Position numbers and translations under genes: made by a program
Notes under the pieces: model-generated
What the model was told of the DNA's origin: nothing
Databases searched by the model: none
What the model saw: only the letters and a program-made list of their open reading frames with translations
Shown here: piece by piece, positions 27,332-34,856 of the stretch
Numbering within the stretch: the first letter of the stretch is position 1
Layout of the letters: each line of letters begins with the position of its first letter
NCBI GenBank assembly: GCA_004292755.1
Contig: RDXE01000028.1
Span: forward strand, 1-64,000
Origin: Alphaproteobacteria bacterium
Lineage (GTDB): Bacteria; Pseudomonadota; Alphaproteobacteria; Elsterales; Elsteraceae
DNA length: 64,000 bases
Reading direction: 5' to 3'

Positions 27332-28939
27332 ATGACACCTATAACATCTGCCGTCCCACTGCCTCGTGTCTCCCGCACCAAACTGGCACTGGTGCTGGCT
27401 TGGACCGTTGTCGCAATGGTCCTGACGTTGCGCGCCGGGTTCTACCCTGCGGTGATGACCGGGGACGAAGTTTGGTTTGCGGAGTCAGCATTTCAGTTCC
27501 TACACCATGGCCAGCCCTTGCGCGCCATCCATGCCGATGCGGTGGGCAGCGCGACGGCTGATTTCCTGCCGCCGGTAACCATGCTGGTGCAGGCCGCGGC
27601 GTTTGCCGTCTTCGGCGTCTCGCCGCTGGCTGTCGCGGCGCAAAGCGTGATTGCCCCCCTGGCTGTGTCGGTTTTGATTTATCTGGCGGCGCGTCGCGCC
27701 GGTGTTGGTACTTTGTGGGCGGGGTTGGCCGCACTGGCGCTGATGGGGTCTCCCATCTTCCTCCGGGCGGGGTTGTACATCCGCTATGAATCCCTGGTCA
27801 CCGCCTGCTTCCTGGCATATCTCGCAGCGACGTTGCACGCCCGACGGGCGGACAATCCCTATGCGTGGCGCGGCCTAGCCGGGTTCTGGCTGGCGCTGGC
27901 AGGCCTGTCCTACTACCCGCTGGCGCCGTTTGTCGGCTTGGCTGCCGCAGTGGTGGAGGGAATGGCTCTGCAGCGCCCGTTGCGCCCAACCAGGGAGGAT
28001 GGCCGCGCTATCATCTCTCTCGTTGCAGGCTTTGCTGTCCCGGCGATCTTGTTCGCGTGGTATGTGGGTGAGAACTGGGCGGTGTTTGCCATCCAGGTGC
28101 TGCAAAACGGCTCCAACAACTACTTGGTGTTTGAGCTGCCGCGCCGGATGTTTGAGGTGGAATTCTGGCTGGCCTCCCGCGATGTCCTGCCGGAATTGGT
28201 GATCATCATTGGTGCCTTGGTGGTGATTGGTCGGCGCCTCGGGCGGCTGGCACCGCTTGATCGTTCTCTGTTCCTCGCTGCAGCCGTGTTGATGGTTCCG
28301 GCGGTGATCTATCCGTTCCAACCACGCCTGCTGGCCCCTTCGATTGCCGTGCTGCTGGTGCTTGGCGCGATCTGGGCCGAACGGGCGGAGGCTCATCGCC
28401 TCTGGGCGCGCGCTGCCCTGTTCATCGGCGCTGGCGCCGCCAGTGCCGTGGGTTTGCTGCTGGTGTGGACCAGTGCGACACAATTTGACGGTCGCGACTA
28501 TGCCGCTGTCGCCAGCCGGTTGGAGCGGTTGACCGTGGGCGAGGGGCCGGTCGCGATCGACCAGCGCGCCTGGCTGGCCTTGCGCGCCCACAATCCCAAC
28601 CGCGAGCTGCATCATGTGATGCCCGGTTGGGCGCCTGCCCAGGTACGGGTGTTTGAAAGCTCCATCCTGCGCGACCCGACGCTGGGCACCCACTTCGAAT
28701 ATGTCGTGCTGAACGCTGCCGATGCCGTGGAAACCGTGCGCGAAACCCCTGCCTTGGCTCGCGCCTTCCAGGACGGCCAGTTTATGGCCATTGGTCGCGT
28801 TCAGCCCCTGTTCCGGCCATTGCCCTGGGCAAAAGATCCGCCCTACGACTTGATCGTGTTCGCCCGCCGCGATGCCGACACGATGCGGATGGCTGCCCGC
28901 GCTGCCCCGCTGCCCGAGCCTTACTGGTTCGGGCCGTAG
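27332..28939 (+). CDS. GT39/PMT-like membrane glycosyltransferase
   Basis: A 535-residue integral membrane protein with about 10-11 helices followed by a soluble C-terminal region of some 130 residues. The first periplasmic loop contains VMTGDEVWFAESAFQFLHHGQP, with the acidic pair expected of GT39/ArnT-type GT-C enzymes that use polyprenyl-phosphate sugars. The rest follows the family pattern but without strong subtype clues. It starts at ATG 27332 on the plus strand, 80 bases after the AbrB gene. Acceptor (protein, lipid A or other glycan) is unknown. Confidence 0.75.
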   Translation: MTPITSAVPLPRVSRTKLALVLAWTVVAMVLTLRAGFYPAVMTGDEVWFAESAFQFLHHGQPLRAIHADAVGSATADFLPPVTMLVQAAAFAVFGVSPLAVAAQSVIAPLAVSVLIYLAARRAGVGTLWAGLAALALMGSPIFLRAGLYIRYESLVTACFLAYLAATLHARRADNPYAWRGLAGFWLALAGLSYYPLAPFVGLAAAVVEGMALQRPLRPTREDGRAIISLVAGFAVPAILFAWYVGENWAVFAIQVLQNGSNNYLVFELPRRMFEVEFWLASRDVLPELVIIIGALVVIGRRLGRLAPLDRSLFLAAAVLMVPAVIYPFQPRLLAPSIAVLLVLGAIWAERAEAHRLWARAALFIGAGAASAVGLLLVWTSATQFDGRDYAAVASRLERLTVGEGPVAIDQRAWLALRAHNPNRELHHVMPGWAPAQVRVFESSILRDPTLGTHFEYVVLNAADAVETVRETPALARAFQDGQFMAIGRVQPLFRPLPWAKDPPYDLIVFARRDADTMRMAARAAPLPEPYWFGP

Positions 28940-29212
28940 TGGCCTGACCCTAAGGGGTCACAGCATCCTGGGGTGGAGATCACTCATGGGGTTTCAGGAC
29001 TGACAGACAAGGCGATTTAGCGCCAACGATGTCGCCCCGGTGTCCCAGCAAGCCGCACGATTGGAGTGGTTCGATCAATCGCCGCTGCGATGAGCATACC
29101 CCACGACTTAAAGCGGGTGTGACGGCATGCCCTTTTGTGCCGAAGCCTTTTTGCTCGCTAGACACTGCAATTTCTGTATGGTGCCGCCGACTGTTCCTTC
29201 ACGGAGTGTGTT
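28940..29212. other. Intergenic region before the lipoprotein gene
   Basis: About 270 bases with no convincing gene. Short plus frames exist but lack ribosome-binding sites and family resemblance. It should contain the end of the glycosyltransferase transcript and the lipoprotein promoter. I see no clear terminator hairpin. Confidence 0.4.
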
Positions 29213-29821
29213 ATGTCGCGTCGGTCTGCTATCTTAATCGCGTCTCTCGTTGTGGCTGGCTGTGCCACGGTGGTGTCGGGCACTGAGTCTCAAGTCCTGT
29301 TTCAATCTCAACCCCCGCGCACGACCTGCACCGTCACCCGCGACGGTCAGGCCATCGCCACCCTCGTCACGCCGCAGGCCGTCAAAATCAGCAACTCACG
29401 CCTCCCGCTGACGGTAAGCTGCACCAGCCCCGGCTATCTGGACGGTGAGCAGATCGTTGAGTCGGAGTTCACGGGCACCACCTTCGGCAACGTCTTGCTC
29501 GGTGGGTTCATTGGCATCGCCGTCGATGCTGCCAGCGGCGCCAACAACCGGTACCCGGAGCGCGTCGACATCAATCTGATCCCAACGAAATTTGACAGCC
29601 CTGCCGCGCGCGATCAGTTCTTCGACCAACGCATTGCCGAGCGCCAAGCACGCCAGCAACGCGAGGCGACGGCAGCACGCCAGAGCTGCCCGCAGACGCC
29701 GAACCAGTCAACCGCTCAGGCTCAGGCGTGCCAGGACGCTGTGGATGCGATCAACCGCAAGGCAGAGCAGGACATCACCCGCTTGAACGCCCAGCGCGCC
29801 AGCACGACTGTCGGCTCCTAG
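29213..29821 (+). CDS. Outer-membrane lipoprotein, uncharacterized
   Basis: A 202-residue protein with a lipoprotein signal: MSRRSAILIASLVVAGC, with the lipobox LVVAGC cysteine at residue 17. The mature part begins with VSGTESQVLFQSQPPRTTCTVTRDGQAIATL, reminiscent of short beta-sandwich PEGA-like modules, then contains a glycine-rich hydrophobic stretch (GNVLLGGFIGIAVDAASG) and a long Gln/Ala/Arg-rich, probably coiled-coil tail (RQARQQREATAARQ onward) with two further Cys residues. Function unknown. It is convergent with the polyamine-type transporter, with only about 15 bases between the stops. Confidence 0.8.
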   Translation: MSRRSAILIASLVVAGCATVVSGTESQVLFQSQPPRTTCTVTRDGQAIATLVTPQAVKISNSRLPLTVSCTSPGYLDGEQIVESEFTGTTFGNVLLGGFIGIAVDAASGANNRYPERVDINLIPTKFDSPAARDQFFDQRIAERQARQQREATAARQSCPQTPNQSTAQAQACQDAVDAINRKAEQDITRLNAQRASTTVGS

Positions 29822-29835
29822 CAGGCCCGATCGGG

Positions 29836-30615
29836 CTATCGCTCGCGCCGGGCCAGGACGGCAGTGGTCGCCAAGACGGCCACTGCCACCACGGCAACCG
29901 TGAGTGTCCCCAGCGCGTTGATCCGGGGGTCGAGACCCAGGCGGACAGAGGCGAACACCTGCATGGGCAGCGTGGTCGCCCCGGGGCCGGAGACAAAGCT
30001 GGCGATCACCAAATCATCCAGCGACAGCGTGAAGGCCAGCAACCACCCTGCCGCGAGGGCTGGCAGCAGCAGCGGCAGTGTCACACACCATAGCACTTGC
30101 CATGGTGCAGCGCCCAAGTCGGCCGCGGCCTCCTCCAGCGCAGGGTCTGTGCCATCCAGGCGCGCACGCACCACCACGGCAACATAGCCGATGGCAAAGG
30201 TGGCGTGGGCAATGGCAAGGGTGTCAACGCCGCGCTCGATCGGCCAGCCGATCAACTGCTCCAACTCCACAAAGGTCAACAGCAAGGCAAGGCCGGTGAT
30301 AACCTCTGGCAACACCAACGGGGCCAGCACAATCGCCAACAGCCAAGCACGCCCGCGAAATCGCCCGAAGCGGGCAAGGGCATAACCAACCGCCGCCCCC
30401 AGCAGCGTCGCAAGCGATGCCGCCAGTGCTGCAACCTGCAGGGAGACCACCACCGCCTCCCACATCCGCTCGTCGCGCGCCAACGCGACGTACCAGCGCA
30501 GCGAGGCGCCCGACCACTGGGTAACCAGCCGGGAATCGTTAAACGACAAGACGATCAACACAGCCAGCGGCAGATACAGAAAGCCGAAGCCTGCAGCCAG
30601 CGCCAAGCGCCTCAT
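29836..30615 (-). CDS. Polyamine-type ABC transporter permease (PotC-like)
   Basis: A 259-residue inner-membrane permease with six predicted helices. It starts RLALAAGFGFLYLPLAVLIVLSFNDS, matching PotC, and carries the EAAADLGAAPWQVLWCVTLPLL coupling-loop motif. ATG 30615 overlaps the PotB-like stop (ATGA); the longer frame upstream is a shadow. Substrate could be spermidine, putrescine or a related cation; the binding protein is not in the window. Confidence 0.88.
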   Translation of the reverse strand: MRRLALAAGFGFLYLPLAVLIVLSFNDSRLVTQWSGASLRWYVALARDERMWEAVVVSLQVAALAASLATLLGAAVGYALARFGRFRGRAWLLAIVLAPLVLPEVITGLALLLTFVELEQLIGWPIERGVDTLAIAHATFAIGYVAVVVRARLDGTDPALEEAAADLGAAPWQVLWCVTLPLLLPALAAGWLLAFTLSLDDLVIASFVSGPGATTLPMQVFASVRLGLDPRINALGTLTVAVVAVAVLATTAVLARRER

Positions 30616-31496
30616 CGAACCACCCCATCGCGACGCAGGGTTTGCAGCCAAAGGATGGGCACCAGCACCAGGGCCAACAGAACAATCGCCAGCGCTGCGG
30701 CCAGCGGCCAATCGCGATTGCCGAAAAACTCTGTCCACACCACGCCACCGATCAACACTTGGTCGGCACCACCCAACAAGGCTGGCACGACGTACTCGCC
30801 CAAGACGGGAATGAACACCAGCAGACTACCCGCCAGTAACCCTGGGACAGCCAGCGGTAGCGTCACCGACCAGAACGCGCGCGTCGGCGTCGCGCCCAAA
30901 TCAGCCGCAGCCTCCAGCAACTGCCAATCGAACTTTTCCAGCGCAGCATAGAGCGGCAGCACCATGAAGGGCAGATAGGTGTAAACCACACCAATCAGCA
31001 CTGCCCCATCGGTCGCAATCAATGACAGCGGCTCGCGAACCAAGCCGAGCGCCAGCAAGGCCCCATTGATCAACCCCTCGGTTTGCAACAACGCTACCCA
31101 GGCATAGGTGCGGATCAGGAACGAGGTCCAGAACGGCACCATCACCAGCATCACCAGCAGGACGCGGTGAGGGGCCGGTGCCCGCGCAATGGCGTACGCG
31201 AGCGGAAACCCAATCGCCAGACAGCCGAGCGTGGCGAACCCGGCCAGCGTGACCGAGCCGACCACGGCATCCCAATAAATCGGGTCGTCCAGCAGCAGCT
31301 GGTAGTTGGCGAGTGACGCTTGGAGCCGGGGCCAGCCCTCCACCATCACCCACACCGGCTCAAACGGTGGGCTGCCAAGACGTGCTGTGGAGACGCTGAG
31401 GCCCGCAACCAACACCATCGGCACCAGGAAGAACAGCGCAAGCCAGACAGCGGGCACCGCGAGAATCACCCGCCGCCAGCGGGTCGGCAGGCTCAT
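30612..31496 (-). CDS. Polyamine-type ABC transporter permease (PotB-like)
   Basis: A 294-residue permease. It has the PotB landmarks: an N-terminal helix, YQLLLDDPIYWDAVVGSV, FWTSFLIRTYAWVALL, the YTYLPFMVLPLYAALEKFDWQLLEAAADLGATPTRAFWSVTLP coupling region and GEYVVPALLGGADQVLIGG. ATG 31496 overlaps the ATPase stop (ATGA). It pairs with the PotC-like permease downstream. Confidence 0.9.
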   Translation of the reverse strand: MSLPTRWRRVILAVPAVWLALFFLVPMVLVAGLSVSTARLGSPPFEPVWVMVEGWPRLQASLANYQLLLDDPIYWDAVVGSVTLAGFATLGCLAIGFPLAYAIARAPAPHRVLLVMLVMVPFWTSFLIRTYAWVALLQTEGLINGALLALGLVREPLSLIATDGAVLIGVVYTYLPFMVLPLYAALEKFDWQLLEAAADLGATPTRAFWSVTLPLAVPGLLAGSLLVFIPVLGEYVVPALLGGADQVLIGGVVWTEFFGNRDWPLAAALAIVLLALVLVPILWLQTLRRDGVVR

Positions 31497-32590
31497 GCTG
31501 CCACCACCACACCAGCATCGTCTGACCAGGAGACCCAGACCCGGTCGTCCCAACTGATCGCGCGGTCGGACCAGCCGATATGGTTGGCGGTGGTCACCTT
31601 CAGCACCAGTCCCGCGTCGCTGCGCACGTGATACAGCGTGCGATCACCCAGAAACACCACAGCCTCCACAGTGCCTGGCACGGCGTTGGCGATGGCTGGC
31701 CGGGTGGTGGTGAGCCGCAACACCTCTGGCCGCAGCATCAAACTGACCTCCGCGCCGACATCGAAGCCGGGCGATTCAACGCCTGGGGCCAAGTAGAGCG
31801 TGCTGGCCAGCGCGTCGCAGTCCAGCAGCGTCGCGCCATCGCTGCTGCGCCGTATCCGTCCGCTCAACTGGGTGGAGGTGCCGATGAAGCCAGCGACAAA
31901 GCGGCTGACTGGTCGCTCATACACATCGACCGGTGTGCCAAGCTGTGCAATCCGACCGTCCTGCATCACGGCGATGCGACAGGCAATTGCCAGGGCTTCG
32001 TCCTGGTCGTGAGTGACCATCACGAAGGTGATGCCCAACCGATCCTGCAGGGTTGCCAGTTCCACCTGGGTGCGCTCGCGCAAGCCCTTGTCGAGTGCCG
32101 CCAGCGGTTCGTCCAGCAACAGCACCTTCGGCTGCTTGACCAGGGCCCGGGCCAGCGCCACGCGCTGGCGCTGTCCACCTGACAGGGCCGCGGGTTTGCG
32201 GTCTTCCAGGCCGCGCAAGTCCACCAGAGCCAGCGCCTCTGCCACGCGGGTGGCGCGCTGCTGACGCGGCACCCCCTCCATCTTCAAGCCGAAGGCCACG
32301 TTATCCGCAACCGAAAGGTGTGGAAACAGGGCGTAGGACTGAAACATCATATTGACTGGGCGTCGGTGCGGCGGCACACCCGCCATATCTTGACCATCAA
32401 TCACCACCCGACCGCTATCGGGTGTTTCAAACCCAGCCATCAGCCGCAGTAAGGTGGTTTTGCCGCAGCCACTCTCCCCCAGCAGCGCGAAGAACTCGCT
32501 ACGCATAATAGTCAGACTCAGCTGGTCGACCGCGAGGTGATCGCTATACCGTTTGGTTACCCCCTCAATATCGATAATCGGCGCTGCCAT
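31493..32590 (-). CDS. Polyamine-type ABC transporter ATPase (PotA-like)
   Basis: A 365-residue ATPase with a C-terminal TOBE regulatory region. Walker A GESGCGKTT, the NMMFQSYALFPHLSVADNVAFGLK Q-loop segment, signature LSGGQRQR, Walker B VLLLDEPLAALD, H-loop VTHDQDEAL, and IGTSTQLSGRI leading into the TOBE domain. First gene of a three-gene operon; a PotD/PotF-type binding protein would be expected next to it but is absent. Confidence 0.9.
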   Translation of the reverse strand: MAAPIIDIEGVTKRYSDHLAVDQLSLTIMRSEFFALLGESGCGKTTLLRLMAGFETPDSGRVVIDGQDMAGVPPHRRPVNMMFQSYALFPHLSVADNVAFGLKMEGVPRQQRATRVAEALALVDLRGLEDRKPAALSGGQRQRVALARALVKQPKVLLLDEPLAALDKGLRERTQVELATLQDRLGITFVMVTHDQDEALAIACRIAVMQDGRIAQLGTPVDVYERPVSRFVAGFIGTSTQLSGRIRRSSDGATLLDCDALASTLYLAPGVESPGFDVGAEVSLMLRPEVLRLTTTRPAIANAVPGTVEAVVFLGDRTLYHVRSDAGLVLKVTTANHIGWSDRAISWDDRVWVSWSDDAGVVVAA

Positions 32591-32877
32591 CGTGCGGTCT
32601 GGCTCCGGTGCTGGAAGTCCCAGGCGGAGTCTGCCACAGCGCAGGCTAGATGGGGAGATATAGGCGGATCGCTGAGCCAGCCTTCGACCGACTATCGGAT
32701 TGCCTACAAGCTTGATAGGGGCTTACGCAGTCAGGCTCTCTTTTGATTGCTGCGATAGTGATGTTCTCTCCTGGCGGCGGTGGCGCCACCGAACGTGATG
32801 GCCAGAAACGGCAAAGGTCAAACCGACCCTGCCATGATGGAGAGGACCATCATGCTCAACACAAATGGAGAACAGCC
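32591..32877. other. Leader region of the RTX protein gene
   Basis: About 287 bases between the start of the PotA-like gene and the plus-strand RTX gene, so both promoters lie here. The only clear structure is the hairpin at 32834-32853. No convincing sigma-70 promoter boxes were placed. Confidence 0.4.
32834..32853 (+). promoter_or_regulatory. 5'-leader hairpin with an AGAGGA loop
   Basis: ATGATGG and CCATCAT are perfect 7-base arms around the loop AGAGGA, 25 bases before the RTX start codon. The loop resembles a Shine-Dalgarno sequence presented on a stem. It could influence ribosome loading or mRNA stability, or be chance. Confidence 0.35.
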
Positions 32878-34740
32878 ATGTCCTTCGGGTTCTATTTTCC
32901 AGCTTATGCCGGTCAAACCATCACGGGTGCTGACGGCACGGTTTCGGTCTACGGAACCGCGGGTTCGGACACCATCACAGCATCTGCAAACAAACTGCGT
33001 GTTGATGTCACCAGTGGTGACGACTTTGTCACGATTTCCGGCAGCAATACCAGCTTCTGGCTGGGCACTGGCAATGACAGCGTCGTCTACAATGCTCCTG
33101 CCGGGGCTGCAACGGTCATTGGAGACGCTGGCGACGGCAACGATACCATCTCGGTTGGCGATGTGGTCGGTTTGGTCAGCATCAACGGCGGTGAATACTC
33201 GAATGGCACTGGTTCAGTGAACGATGTGATCACTGTCGGCACCGTGACTGGATCGCTGACGGTGATTGACACATTCGGCTCCAACAAAATCACGATCGGT
33301 TCGGGAACAGGATTCGTCACCACTGGCGCAGGGAACGACACCATCAGTGTCGGGGGTGGCGCCATGACCATAAAAGGCGGCGCGGGGAATGATTATGTTC
33401 AACTCGGCGGCGGCAACCATGTTGTTGAATTCGCCGGCGGTGTCTCTGCAATTGACAACACGCTCGAACTGGGGGGCGGCTTCGCAGCGGTCAATCTGTC
33501 CCTAAGCACGCCGCTGGAGGCAACTGTCACCTCCGGCACTCTGTCGGTCACGGGGGGCGGCAATGTGACCATCTCGGCCGCGTCGGCTGACAAAGTCGTC
33601 TACACCAAAGGCTCCGGTGGATCGAGCACGATCTCAATCATCAGCGGCTCCGGCGATGATCTAGTCAACACACTTGTTGGTAACTCCTTCTTCAATCTGG
33701 GTGATGGATTGAACAACATCACTCTGAATGGTTTGACTGCGGGCAATAGTACGATTATCACCGGTAATGATAATGATCGAATTGTTTTCACCGGCATCAG
33801 CCTCCAACTCAACGTTAACAGCGGTGGTGGCAATGACGTGGTGACCGTGTCTGGCGGTGGAATCACCGTTGATGTCGGTACTGGCGATGACAGGCTGTCC
33901 ATGACAGCGTCCAATGCCTCGACCGCTATACTTGGCGATGGGATGGATACCATCCTCGGTACGGCCCGTTCCTCGACGATCTATGGGGGTGATGGCGCCG
34001 ACTCGATCTCCATGACTGTCGCGGGTGCAAACAGCTCATTCATCGCTGGCAACGGCGACGATGTGGTGTCTCTGACCGGGTCTTCGGCAACGGGACTCTT
34101 CGTCGGCTTGGGTGATGGCAACAACACAGCATCTCTGGCAAGCATCACCTCGGTGAATATCCTGACAGGGACTGGCAACAATACCATCACCATCTCCGGC
34201 ACAACCGAGGCTGCGGTTGCCTTTGGTGATGGCGCCAACAAGCTGACCTTCGGCTCTGGCAAGCTGCAAGTCTATGGTGGCGCTGGCAATGATACCGTGG
34301 CGGCCAGCTCGGTTTCTGGCGGCTCCTATATCGGCCTTGGCGGTGGGGATGATGTCCTCAGCGTCGGCGCCGGTAGCGTTGGCATTGCCATGGGCAGTGG
34401 CAATGACAGCGTTGTCGGCGGCACCGGCTATCAGGAAATCTATGGCGAGGACGGCAATGACACGCTGGACGGCGGTGCTGGGTCCGACTTCCTGCAAGGC
34501 GGCGCCGGTGCGGACGTGTTTTCCTTCCGGGGCTACACCAGCAGCTCCGCCCAAGTGGATGTGATTGCCGACTTTGAAGTGGGTGTTGACACCATCTGGG
34601 CACCAAGTGCCGCTGCGGGCCAAGTGACGGAGTCGGTCTCGGCGGCTGGCTTGGTGTACACCTTCGCCAACGGCAACACGATCACGCTCCAGGGCATCAC
34701 CAGTTCCACTGGGATCGTGATCGACTACATCCTCACCTAG
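32878..34740 (+). CDS. RTX-type calcium-binding repeat protein, secreted (620 aa)
   Basis: An acidic, glycine- and aspartate-rich protein without an N-terminal signal peptide. From about residue 15 nearly the whole chain is short beta-repeat units, many of the form GxGNDxx (GTGNDSVV, GAGNDTIS, GDDRLSM), ending in classic RTX nonapeptides GEDGNDTLDGGAGSDFLQGGAGADVFSF and a C-terminal domain (QVDVIADFEVGVDTIW) typical of type I secretion substrates. ATG 32878 has GGAGAA upstream. Calcium-induced folding outside the cell is known for the family. It converges on a second RTX gene; no type I secretion genes are in the window. Enzymatic role, if any, is unknown. Confidence 0.87.
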   Translation: MSFGFYFPAYAGQTITGADGTVSVYGTAGSDTITASANKLRVDVTSGDDFVTISGSNTSFWLGTGNDSVVYNAPAGAATVIGDAGDGNDTISVGDVVGLVSINGGEYSNGTGSVNDVITVGTVTGSLTVIDTFGSNKITIGSGTGFVTTGAGNDTISVGGGAMTIKGGAGNDYVQLGGGNHVVEFAGGVSAIDNTLELGGGFAAVNLSLSTPLEATVTSGTLSVTGGGNVTISAASADKVVYTKGSGGSSTISIISGSGDDLVNTLVGNSFFNLGDGLNNITLNGLTAGNSTIITGNDNDRIVFTGISLQLNVNSGGGNDVVTVSGGGITVDVGTGDDRLSMTASNASTAILGDGMDTILGTARSSTIYGGDGADSISMTVAGANSSFIAGNGDDVVSLTGSSATGLFVGLGDGNNTASLASITSVNILTGTGNNTITISGTTEAAVAFGDGANKLTFGSGKLQVYGGAGNDTVAASSVSGGSYIGLGGGDDVLSVGAGSVGIAMGSGNDSVVGGTGYQEIYGEDGNDTLDGGAGSDFLQGGAGADVFSFRGYTSSSAQVDVIADFEVGVDTIWAPSAAAGQVTESVSAAGLVYTFANGNTITLQGITSSTGIVIDYILT

Positions 34741-34763
34741 GCGCGGACCCACGCCGCGAACAC

Positions 34764-34797
34764 CCTGTCCGTGACGGGCGCCCCCGTCACGGACAGG
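34764..34797. terminator. Perfect 15-bp hairpin between convergent RTX genes
   Basis: CCTGTCCGTGACGGG and CCCGTCACGGACAGG are exact inverted arms with a CGCC loop, lying 23 bases after the plus-strand stop and 60 bases before the minus-strand stop. Stability and place fit a bidirectional terminator. A U-tract is missing, so it may stop transcription with help or protect 3' ends. Confidence 0.75.
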
Positions 34798-34856
34798 ATC
34801 GTGTCACGCTGTCTGGATTAGTGGCAGCGTCGCCCGCGCTCAGCTGGCCACTGATG

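Noticed and set aside
29819-29838. GGCCCGATCGGGCT near-palindrome between the lipoprotein and PotC-like genes as a terminator
   Set aside because: It offers only about a four-pair stem once a loop is allowed and has no U-tract; too weak to call.
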